DNA of 5,115 nt from Candidatus Brocadia sp. GTDB taxonomy: Bacteria; Planctomycetota; Brocadiia; Brocadiales; Brocadiaceae. Each line of letters starts with the position of its first letter. Position 1 is the stretch's first letter. The notes under the pieces were generated by a model. The model worked only from the letters and a program-made list of their open reading frames with translations, was not told where the DNA came from and did not search any database. Shown piece after piece: positions 1-5,115 of this stretch. The stretch spans positions 1 to 5,115 of the forward strand of contig JAUQXU010000285.1 of NCBI GenBank assembly GCA_030837935.1, written 5' to 3'. A program made the translations under genes and the position numbers.

Positions 1-31
1 CAGTTTCCCCTGAATGCATCAATAGGGTAGG

Positions 32-42
32 TCGGCACTACA
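32..42 (+). repeat. Flanking direct repeat, left copy (TCGGCACTACA)
   Basis: The 11-mer is repeated exactly at 5044-5054 on the same strand, so the copies bracket the two-gene operon about 5.0 kb apart. Such a match between two short flanks is unlikely by chance but not decisive. It could be part of a dispersed repeat family or the scar of an insertion. Confidence 0.4.
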
Positions 43-96
43 AGCCGTTTTGAATATTCACCCCTTTAATATCAAGGGTTTCCCGGTGTTACCTGC

Positions 97-116
97 CCAA
101 AAATAACCGTTTTTGG
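97..116. repeat. Short perfect inverted repeat (CCAAAAA / TTTTTGG)
   Basis: Arms CCAAAAA (97-103) and TTTTTGG (110-116) are exactly complementary around a 6-base loop. Neither strand has a run of T directly after the stem, so this is not a standard intrinsic terminator. It may be part of the repeat-like sequence that fills 1-180. Confidence 0.45.
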
Positions 117-174
117 CTGCGAATTGCGAAAGTCGGGTTAGCACCACCAAAGGCTCCCTACGCTCCGCCCAATT

Positions 175-201
175 TTGACATTACCGCACACAGCATAGAA
201 T
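175..201 (+). promoter_or_regulatory. Possible upstream promoter (TTGACA-15-TAGAAT)
   Basis: TTGACA at 175-180 is a perfect -35 consensus. TAGAAT at 196-201 matches five of six -10 bases. The 15-base spacing is short for a sigma-70-type promoter (17 is usual), which lowers confidence. If active, it would fire from the edge of the repeat-like block into the operon, giving a leader of roughly 100 bases before the first gene. Confidence 0.3.
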
Positions 202-241
202 ACTTTTTCATAAATAGCTGAGTAATAATATAAATTTTTAC

Positions 242-270
242 TTGATTTTATTACCCATGAGTAATATTAT
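242..270 (+). promoter_or_regulatory. Best promoter candidate for the operon
   Basis: TTGATT at 242-247 (four of six -35 bases) and TATTAT at 265-270 (five of six -10 bases) are separated by exactly 17 bases, in an extremely AT-rich stretch. Transcription would start near 277, about 26 bases before the Shine-Dalgarno sequence of the HTH gene. A palindrome fills the spacer and touches the -10, so the promoter looks built for control by a dimeric DNA-binding protein. The prediction rests on consensus matching only. Confidence 0.45.
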
Positions 271-282
271 TTCGATGTAATA
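249..282. promoter_or_regulatory. Twin palindromic operator candidate
   Basis: The first site is an 18-base near-perfect palindrome, TATTAC-CCATGA-GTAATA (249-266), with CATG at its centre and only one mismatched pair (255/260). The second, TATTAT-TTCGAT-GTAATA (265-282), has the same 6-base spacing with one arm mismatch and overlaps the first by two bases. The half-site also occurs once upstream: TGAGTAATA at 219-227 is repeated exactly at 258-266. The first palindrome lies between the candidate -35 and -10 and the second covers the -10. This fits binding by the MerR-like protein encoded directly downstream, as autoregulation. The symmetry is seen; the binding partner is inferred. Confidence 0.5.
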
Positions 283-302
283 CAAATTGGCAAATTTTTA
301 AT

Positions 303-308
303 AAGGAG
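303..308 (+). promoter_or_regulatory. Ribosome binding site that sets the TTG start
   Basis: AAGGAG is a strong Shine-Dalgarno match. A TTG at 309 abuts it with no spacing and cannot be used efficiently. The TTG at 315 sits six bases downstream, an acceptable distance, so 315 is taken as the start of the HTH gene. Confidence 0.7.
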
Positions 309-314
309 TTGCTG

Positions 315-1010
315 TTGACGAAGACAGAAAAGAAGAGGGAAACAAAGCTTAAATTGGATGATATCCCAAAAGTAGGAACTGCAGGGCGGGATGTTTTGGT
401 TAAATCATTGATAAAATTACATGAATATAAAAAAGCCATGTCGGACGGTTTCCCATGTTTCTCAGAGGAGGAGCTTAAAGCGATAGAGCAACAGTATAAG
501 GTTGGAATGTTACGAGAAGACATACAGAACGAATTAAAGAAAAAAAGATGGCCATTAAATATTAATACGATAAAACACTATATCAAAGTCGGCCAGCTAC
601 CAAAAGCTACTTGTTGTAAGAAAGGAGGCAAGACAATGTATTTTTATCCACCAGAGTTCATGCGTCATTTAAATTTAGTTCGCTTTTTACTTGCTACAGG
701 CAAAAAATCCGATTCCTTTGCTGCGGTAGTAAGAGTCATGGCTGACGTCGAATACCGGGATGATGTACTTTTGGATAAACATGACGAAGAATGTTATAAG
801 GAATATGATTATGGGTTTTTGCATGTGATTTATATAGGAATAAGCAGAATACAAGACGGGGTATACTATGGTGAAAAGGCGGCTAAAGCGGCTTTTGGTA
901 AAAATAAGGAAAAGAAAGATAAATACCTGAAATTATTGGATAAAATGAGCAATTTAGCTGAAGAAATTTCCAAAGAGGCTGATACCTTTAAGAGGGAATC
1001 GGAAAAATAG
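315..1010 (+). CDS. MerR-like winged helix-turn-helix DNA-binding protein
   Basis: This is a 231-residue protein starting at TTG 315 and ending at TAG. Residues 1-48 are a basic, polar lead-in. Residues about 49-97 look like a helix-turn-helix: a helix beginning FSEEELKAIEQQ, then LREDIQNELKK and a second helix in NINTIKHYIKVGQLPKA. Residues 97-129 resemble a MerR wing and following helix, ending in the segment YPPEFMRHLNLVRFLLATG. The central part (130-190) carries no motif I recognise. The end (about 195-231) is highly charged with spaced Leu, Met and Ile, consistent with a dimerising coiled coil. No cysteine cluster typical of metal-sensing MerR proteins is present; Cys100-Cys101 are adjacent to the wing. 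It lies 31 bases upstream of the large ATPase gene in the same orientation, so the two are probably cotranscribed. The likely role is repression or activation of its own operon through the palindromes at 249-282. An accessory DNA-binding subunit of the system is the alternative. The fold call is fairly firm and the function is inferred. Confidence 0.8.
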   Translation: MTKTEKKRETKLKLDDIPKVGTAGRDVLVKSLIKLHEYKKAMSDGFPCFSEEELKAIEQQYKVGMLREDIQNELKKKRWPLNINTIKHYIKVGQLPKATCCKKGGKTMYFYPPEFMRHLNLVRFLLATGKKSDSFAAVVRVMADVEYRDDVLLDKHDEECYKEYDYGFLHVIYIGISRIQDGVYYGEKAAKAAFGKNKEKKDKYLKLLDKMSNLAEEISKEADTFKRESEK

Positions 1011-1029
1011 CCAGATTCTACTTAACTAT

Positions 1030-1034
1030 AAGGA
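1030..1034 (+). promoter_or_regulatory. Ribosome binding site of the large ATPase gene
   Basis: AAGGA lies seven bases before the ATG at 1042, inside the 31-base gap after the HTH gene. It supports 1042 as the true start and independent translation from a shared transcript. Confidence 0.7.
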
Positions 1035-1041
1035 TAGAAAT

Positions 1042-1596
1042 ATGTCGTCATCAATATTCGAAGAAATAACAAACAGGCATATCGAAAAGTATAAAAATAT
1101 CCCTAACACCCTAAGAGAAGATGCAGGGAATGAGTCTGCGATTGTGGATGAATACAAAGGCAGGATAATATTGGAACTTTTACAGAACGCTGACGACGCA
1201 CAAATTAATTTCGATTCCAGTTCTACTTTTGTTGGTGATGCCTTTATTGAGTTTGAACTCACGGAAGAGTCCCTAATAGTACGTAACGGTGGATATCCAA
1301 TGACTTCAGATAGGATTGAGTCGCTTGCTTGTATGCGTTGTAGTCCAAAGGACAAAAAGGTAACGATAGGGAACAAAGGTATCGGTTTTAAGTCTGTATT
1401 AGAAATAACAGATCAGCCAATAATACACTCGTCTCCCTTTCATTTCATGTTTAGCGAAGAACATGCCCGCAAAATTTTGGATGAAAATAATCTGTTGGAT
1501 AAGCATGAGGAAAATATTTACTACCCCATATTTAGATTTCCTGCTGAGTTGCCAACCGACCTGGGAAAAAAGGGGGAGCGGTCAATGGGCGACTGA
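1042..1596 (+). pseudogene. Fragment 1: GHKL ATPase core
   Basis: This opening segment reads for 184 codons before a TGA, but only about the first 177 are native. The ATP-binding set is visible: Glu45 and Asn49 of the N-box (codons at 1174 and 1186), Asn82-Gly83-Gly84 (1285-1293) where many GHKL proteins have DxGxG, and the glycine-rich lid IGNKGIGF (1366-1389). The run IGFKSVLEITDQPIIHS after the lid is highly typical of sacsin-like proteins. The last seven residues after Lys177 (GERSMGD) are read out of frame. In the next frame the sequence continues as GSGQWATEIILPLRD, which resembles the strand normally following this domain. Taken alone the product would be an ATP-binding domain cut short before its fold is complete. 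Confidence 0.8.
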
Positions 1597-2035
1597 AATC
1601 ATTCTACCTTTAAGAGATCGCAAAGCCTTTGAAGCATCTCAAGAAATGTTAGAAAAAATCACACCTGAGATGCTTATTTTTGTGCATGGACTGAAACGTA
1701 TCGAATATAAAATACCCGGTAAAGAGCCGATTTGTTTTCTAAGCGAAAAGGTTAGTGAAAAATATAAAGAGTTAACAGACGGAGAGGTAAAGATATCAGA
1801 TAAATCAGGCAAACCTACGAGTTATTATAGGTGGGTCAAAACGGAACCTGTTCTCGATAGTATAAGAAAAGAACTACCAAAAGGTTGGCGGGATATTACG
1901 CATGGTCAGGTAGCAATAGCTATTCCTTTGGAAAATGAAGATAACAAAAATAGAACCGAAGGGAATAAGGTGCGTGTTTTTTTCCCAACCGGTGAATTTT
2001 CTCCGGTAAAGATGATAATACACGGTAATTTCTGA
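1574..2035 (+). pseudogene. Fragment 2: end of ATPase module
   Basis: Reading resumes in frame 2 with GSGQWATEIILPLRDRK, then a mixed helix/strand region up to VRVFFPTGEFSPVKMIIHGNF and a TGA at 2033-2035. The phrase FFPTGEFSPVKMIIHGNF matches the pattern in sacsin-like proteins where 'FFPT-E-SP-..-IH..F' precedes a conserved R-rich segment. After the TGA the same frame continues without a frame change as TDSSRERILPEPYNKRI, which looks like that segment. The stop is therefore most simply a point nonsense change, for example CGA to TGA. An open frame extends upstream to 1463 but there overlaps the native frame 1 reading, so no separate start is assigned. Confidence 0.7.
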
Positions 2036-3529
2036 ACCGATTCATCAAGGGAAAGAATTCTTCCGGAGCCTTACAACAAGCGGATTGCAGATATTGGTGG
2101 TGTATTGTTAAAAGAGAAGGCGATACATGAGCTCCAGGAAAAATGGGCAGGGGATGAGGGAAAGATACTCGAATGCCTTGAGCCAAGAATTAAAGTTGAT
2201 GAAATGAAGGGAATCGAAAGGGAAGTATGGGATTCTATATTCAAACATATAAGGGATTACCCTTTTATTAAGGTTGCACAATCCTCAAAAAAAGTATCGC
2301 CACAGCAAATATATATCCCTCCTGAATCTGTTAAACACTTTCTCAGAGAACTTTTCCCACAAGAGCACAGTATAGATAATCGATACATACCTGAGAGTTC
2401 TTTTATATCAACAAACCCTAGAATCAAAGCTTTGCTAGCATTAGGAGCCGAAGAACTAACACCACAAAAATTTATTAACTGCTTGGACACTGTCCGACGT
2501 GGTGAAGTTGAATGGTGTACAAATGCTATATCTGTTGTTATTAAGCTCATGCGAAATGAGCAATTATCTTATAGTGACCGTGAAAACCTAGCTAAGCTGT
2601 GTTGTAACAAAAAAATCTTCCTTTGTAGTGATGGTATTCTTCGTAATGCAGATATTAACTATCCGATCTTTCTACCATCTGAAGGAGCAGCCGATCTACC
2701 CAAACCCCCTGATTTTATAAAGGTTGCCTTTTTAGAGACAAAGGTCATTGAACACCTAAACAAAGAAGGTAAAGAAGGTTTTGAAGAACTTTTTCTAAAG
2801 CAAAATAGGCAAGAAAATGTTGCAGTCTATAAATTTAACAAAGATTCCATTCTTAAAAACGTTATTTTACCTTGGCTTAAAAACAACAATAATCCAATTA
2901 CAGAACAGGCATGTGAATTAAGGAAGTTTCTCTTTCACTTAATGAAAATTGATAAAACTGATTGGAATGAACCATGGAACAAAGAGGAGGATATTCGCAC
3001 AGAGTTATGTAAACTTCGTGTACCAATAAGAGAAGATGGAGAAGCACCTGCTTGGCAGGTGTATGCTGGAAGGGAGTGGACAGGCGACGAGTCTCTCGAA
3101 AAGCTGTATGGCGGTACAAAAGAGAGATACTTCCTTCAGTCTCCTGAAAAAGAGTGGGATAAAAAGACAAGAAAAATTGGGAGGCATTTTACCGATGGCT
3201 GGGAACGTATTTTTCAAGATCGGGAACTATCGAAAGTAGCCATAAAATTATTAACGAAAGAAATTGTAGAAAATAACAACAAGGCAATTATTAAATATTC
3301 TTCTAATCGTCAAGAAGACAAGCGTAATCAGAATTGGCAGCCATTATCTTTCTTTTCTTATTCTCTCAAGAATATGCCGTGGCTTCCTGCATTGGATGAG
3401 AAAGTTAAAATACAACAAAGTGCCTTAGATTTATTCATGCCGGGTTCACAAATTGATAGGGAATTTTCTGAGATTTTTCCTCGCTTGGATATTGAGGATG
3501 AACCTTTGGAACAAACAAAGGCTTTTTGA
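2036..3529 (+). pseudogene. Fragment 3: central region of the large protein
   Basis: This longest uninterrupted piece follows directly in frame from the internal TGA. It carries no catalytic motif I recognise, but it has the alternating helical and Trp-rich phrases common to the middle of bacterial sacsin/NOV-like proteins: IKALLALGAEELTPQKFINCL, NKKIFLCSDGILRNA, AWQVYAGREWTGDESLEKLYGG and SLKNMPWLPALDE. It probably forms a long scaffold or target-recognition region. The first ATG is lacking; TTG at 2105 could be proposed as a start, but no convincing Shine-Dalgarno site precedes it and codons before it are clearly coding. The frame ends with TGA at 3527-3529 immediately after a T run, where adding one T would continue as AFLKVIGTRSEF. 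Confidence 0.7.
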
Positions 3530-4185
3530 AAGTAATCGGCACAAGATCAGAATTTTGTGAACTGAATATAACAGACTGGAAAAGACTGGCAACGTATATT
3601 AAAGAACGTTTCCCTAGTCCTCAAGGTGATGAGATTGATAAAACAAATAAATTCTACCGTAAACTTCTTGATGAATTTCCAAAAGATAAAGAGAAGGTTA
3701 AAGAACAACAAATGAAACCACCTTTGAGTGATGTTGAAGTTCTTGCGTATGACGGAAGTCGATGGGCATATAAAAAATCTGAAGAGTGTTTGTACATGGA
3801 TAAACCGGAATATCAGGATATTCCATTAAAAGATCAATGGCTTTTTTCTCTTAGGCTTGAAAAGAAGCCAGAAAAATGTAAGGATATTTTTGGAATAAAA
3901 TCTCTTTCAGAAGTCCTAAAAGAGGAATCTCTACTTGGTTGTATTAATATAGAATTAACAGAACAATTGGTCCGATGGTTTGAACATAGGCAGCCATTTA
4001 TCTTAGCCCGATTGAGTTTTGAAAGACCGAAATCGAGGGATGAAGACACTCATCGGTTAAAAAAATTAAATATTAAATGTGTAGAATCTTTAAAGGTCAA
4101 ATATTGGATTAAAGATACTGAGGTTAATGAGCGGGAAGAGAGTGCTTTTCTCGATTCCAAACAGGCAGTACTTTACATAGTCTAA
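3526..4185 (+). pseudogene. Fragment 4: second part of the central region
   Basis: Frame 1 continues for 219 codons from the T run. The TTG at 3526 overlaps the preceding stop (TTGA) but is read here as an internal Leu, because no ribosome binding site precedes it. Recognisable family-like stretches are FGIKSLSEVLKEE and a segment from ARLSFERPKSRDEDTHRL to VKYWI. Residues about 180-219 (FLDSKQAVLYIV) resemble the strand pair that normally precedes the final helical part. The frame stops at TAA 4183-4185. Frame 2 is open from 4181 and continues SNIIVSEPYNESRDFVLNLAKNI, so an extra base lies between roughly 4175 and 4185. This site is not a homopolymer, unlike two of the other breaks. Confidence 0.7.
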
Positions 4186-4567
4186 TATTATTGTTTCGGA
4201 GCCTTATAATGAATCTCGCGATTTTGTATTGAATTTAGCAAAAAATATTGAGTATTGGTTAGGTACTCCTCATAGAGAAGCTTTTAGGATAATTCTTTCA
4301 TGTAAAGATGATGGTGAGTTGATTAAGGAATTAAAAGACGCCCATGTTTCACAAGATTTAATTGAAGATTGCAAAAGGCGTCAAGAAACAAAACCAATGA
4401 ATGGAAAAGAAGCTAAAATTGATTCTGTTGGGCATACAACACCAATTGTCGTAAAACCAAAAGATATAACGACAAAAACTAATAAGGATAAGGAAATTCC
4501 TGCAGTAGAAGGTGTAACTCCTAAATATATCGGTAAAGAGTTAAATAGATTTATTGAAACAAATAGT

Positions 4568-4597
4568 GGAGGAGGCGGTGGCAGTGGTGGCGGTGGT
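4568..4597 (+). repeat. Glycine-rich interdomain linker (G5-S-G4)
   Basis: Codons GGN repeat to give GGGGGSGGGG between the low-complexity Lys/Thr stretch and the nuclease-like domain. It marks a flexible hinge that separates the C-terminal domain from the ATPase and scaffold part. Codons mix GGA, GGC and GGT, so this is natural drift and not a simple DNA repeat. Confidence 0.85.
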
Positions 4598-4932
4598 ATT
4601 GAAGAAATCAGTCAAAAAGAAGTAGGTGATAGAGGCGAGGAAATATTAATCAAAAAATTGAAAGAAGACCCTCGGTCTTTAGGTTTTCAACCGGATACGG
4701 AAGTATTTCATAAGTCAAAGAATGATCCAGGTTCTGTTTATGATATAGATGTTCAAGAAAAAGGAAGCAAAGAAGGTATTTATTACATTGAAGTAAAGGC
4801 TTCGAAAGCTAATAAAAGTACGTTTAGTTTTGAAATGTCCGAAAGACAGTGGAAATTTGCAGAAAATAATAATGGAAAATATCAACTATGGTTTGTTTCT
4901 GATGTACTTAGTAAAGAACCTTTAATATCAGG

Positions 4933-4983
4933 CCCACACGATCCGTTGTTGCTCGAAGAACGTGGGGAACTTAACCCAAGTTC
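4933..4983. repeat. Two adjoining small stem-loops near the gene end
   Basis: CCCAC (4933-4937) pairs with GTGGG (4962-4966) around a 24-base loop. Immediately next, GAACTT (4967-4972) pairs exactly with AAGTTC (4978-4983) around AACCC. They fall in the last codons of the broken gene and have no T run after them, so a terminator call is not supported. Confidence 0.3.
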
Positions 4984-5017
4984 AACAAGCAAAAATCGTA
5001 TCTCTTGTAATATTTGA

Positions 5018-5115
5018 CGGTTACAATTTTCTCCCTTCATTTTTCGGCACTACATCTTTGAGTTTTCATGGATGATTTTAGATATTTTCTGCCTAAAGGT
5101 GTATGTTTAATATGG
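5018..5115. other. Downstream tail without recognisable gene
   Basis: No start with a ribosome binding site and no clear intrinsic terminator is seen in these 98 AT-rich bases. The frame after the TGA stop at 5015-5017 stays open for about 29 codons to a TAA, but its content (Phe- and Ile-rich) does not extend the DUF3883 pattern, so the TGA is taken as the true end. The stretch contains the second copy of the flanking 11-mer TCGGCACTACA (5044-5054). Confidence 0.4.
5044..5054 (+). repeat. Flanking direct repeat, right copy (TCGGCACTACA)
   Basis: This is an exact copy of 32-42 in the same orientation. The bases on either side do not match the left copy, so the repeat is 11 bases and no longer. 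Confidence 0.4.

Larger units (their letters stand above)
1..180. other. Gene-free upstream stretch, repeat-like
   Basis: I find no credible gene here. Plus-strand frames close quickly. The longest opening is a minus-strand run of about 39 codons (roughly 180 down to 64), bounded by a stop immediately upstream and lacking an ATG. Base composition is visibly richer in G and C than the following 130 bases. The stretch holds several small symmetrical elements: CGGC-N7-GCCG at 33-47 followed by TTTT, CCCTT-N7-AAGGG at 62-78, a 7-bp inverted repeat at 97-116, and a GCTCC direct duplication around 153-166. This density of short repeats, with the abrupt change in composition near 180, suggests the end of a dispersed repeat or a degraded mobile element. 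No transposase fragment or defined terminal repeat is visible, so that is inference. Confidence 0.4.
1042..5017 (+). pseudogene. Sacsin/NO VEIN-like GHKL ATPase with C-terminal DUF3883 (NOV_C) nuclease-like domain, disrupted
   Basis: One ancestral gene of about 1,324 codons explains everything from 1042 to 5017. The N-terminus (residues 1 to about 135) is a GHKL ATPase core of the sacsin type: N-box ELLQNADDA at 45-53 with Glu45 and Asn49, a G1-like NGG at 82-84, and G2 box IGNKGIGF at 109-116. A long middle region follows with phrases typical of bacterial sacsin/NOV-like proteins, such as LGAEELT, a Trp-rich WQVYAGREW stretch and NMPWLPA. After a glycine-rich linker, the last 130 residues form DUF3883/NOV_C with Glu137-Glu138, Asp172/Asp174 and Glu188-x-Lys190, counted from 4229. 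Four lesions break it: +1 at about 1566-1576, TGA at 2033, -1 at 3523-3527 and +1 near 4175-4185. The frame changes sum to one extra base, which restores a length divisible by three. The role is inferred to be ATP-dependent target recognition coupled to nucleic-acid cleavage, plausibly antiphage defence. Sequencing error instead of decay cannot be excluded. Confidence 0.85.
4181..5017 (+). pseudogene. Fragment 5: linker and DUF3883/NOV_C nuclease-like domain
   Basis: Frame 2 carries the C-terminal end of the large protein. A helical part (VLNLAKNIEYWLG onward) is followed by a Lys/Thr-rich disordered stretch, a ten-residue glycine linker (4568-4597), then DUF3883/NOV_C. Counted from TTG 4229, the domain spans about residues 125-240: EVGDRGEE (131-138), YDIDV (171-175), YYIEVKASK (185-193) and the closing YQLWFVSDV. 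This is the acidic/E-x-K arrangement of PD-(D/E)xK nucleases, with Asp172 or Asp174, Glu188 and Lys190 as candidate metal and catalytic residues. All appear intact. TTG 4229 has no convincing Shine-Dalgarno site, so independent expression of this domain is not supported. The last 20 residues are polar and probably unstructured. Confidence 0.8.

Noticed and set aside
97..116. Intrinsic terminator of an upstream gene
   Set aside because: The stem is mostly A-T pairs and neither strand has a T run after it.
64..180. Minus-strand small gene of about 39 codons
   Set aside because: It has no ATG, follows a stop directly, and no ribosome binding site is visible; more likely a chance opening in repeat-like DNA.
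251..523. Minus-strand reading frame of 90 codons across the start of the HTH gene
   Set aside because: It is antisense to a well-supported gene and its promoter region, with a Ser/Phe-rich composition typical of a shadow frame.
1026..1376. Minus-strand reading frame of 116 codons over the ATPase core
   Set aside because: It mirrors conserved GHKL motifs on the plus strand and lacks its own ribosome binding site.
1566..1576. Phase-variable homopolymer switch
   Set aside because: A6 and G5 runs are short for phase variation, and three other disruptions would still inactivate the gene.
2033..2035. Recoded TGA (tryptophan, glycine or selenocysteine)
   Set aside because: It is the only internal in-frame TGA in about 1,324 codons, TGG is used normally for Trp, the gene itself ends in TGA, and no stem-loop suited to selenocysteine insertion is evident just downstream.
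1463..2035. Separate gene starting at ATG 1463
   Set aside because: The first 37 codons overlap the native frame of the ATPase core and give a Trp-rich non-family sequence; no ribosome binding site precedes the ATG.
1920..4049. Other minus-strand frames and the plus-strand frame at 3036-3239
   Set aside because: All lie within the large gene in other frames and show no domain-like pattern.
2066..4216. Internal duplication based on EPYN segments (2066-2077 and 4199-4210)
   Set aside because: Nearly identical 12-base matches encode EPYN in both places, but similarity ends within a few residues on both sides, so it looks like coincidence.

Overview
The window reads as a compact accessory locus on an AT-rich bacterial chromosome (about 35-40% GC in the coding part, estimated by eye). 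Shine-Dalgarno sites of the AAGGAG/AAGGA type and a TTG start point to Bacteria, but nothing in the sequence fixes the lineage. All coding content is on the + strand. There are two genes, apparently one operon. The first is a small MerR-like winged-helix DNA-binding protein (315-1010). The second is a very large gene (1042-5017) for a GHKL-ATPase protein of the sacsin/NO VEIN-like class, ending in a DUF3883/NOV_C domain with a PD-(D/E)xK nuclease-like motif set.

The large gene is broken in four places as given. There is an extra base in an A6-G5 run (about 1566-1576), an in-frame TGA at 2033-2035, a missing T in a T run (3523-3527), and an extra base near 4175-4185. Correcting the three frame changes and reading through the TGA gives one continuous product of about 1,324 residues. 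Family-like sequence continues across every break. The simplest reading is a recently decayed pseudogene or an error-containing assembly, not five separate genes. Reads over the four sites would decide.

Layout: 1-180 is a gene-free, somewhat GC-richer stretch with small inverted repeats and the feel of a dispersed repeat or element end. 181-314 is a very AT-rich control region with a good promoter candidate and two adjoining palindromes of the form TATTA(C/T)-N6-GTAATA over the promoter spacer and the -10, a likely operator for the HTH protein. Then follow the HTH gene, a 31-base gap with a ribosome binding site, the large gene, and 98 bases of tail without a recognisable gene or terminator. 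An 11-base direct repeat (TCGGCACTACA) lies outside the operon on both sides.

Inferred biology: a regulator plus a giant ATPase with a C-terminal nuclease-like domain fits a small self-regulated conflict or defence module. The ATPase core would sense or remodel a target and the tail would cut nucleic acid. This role is inference from architecture. No experimental function can be read from the window, and the copy shown may be inactive.
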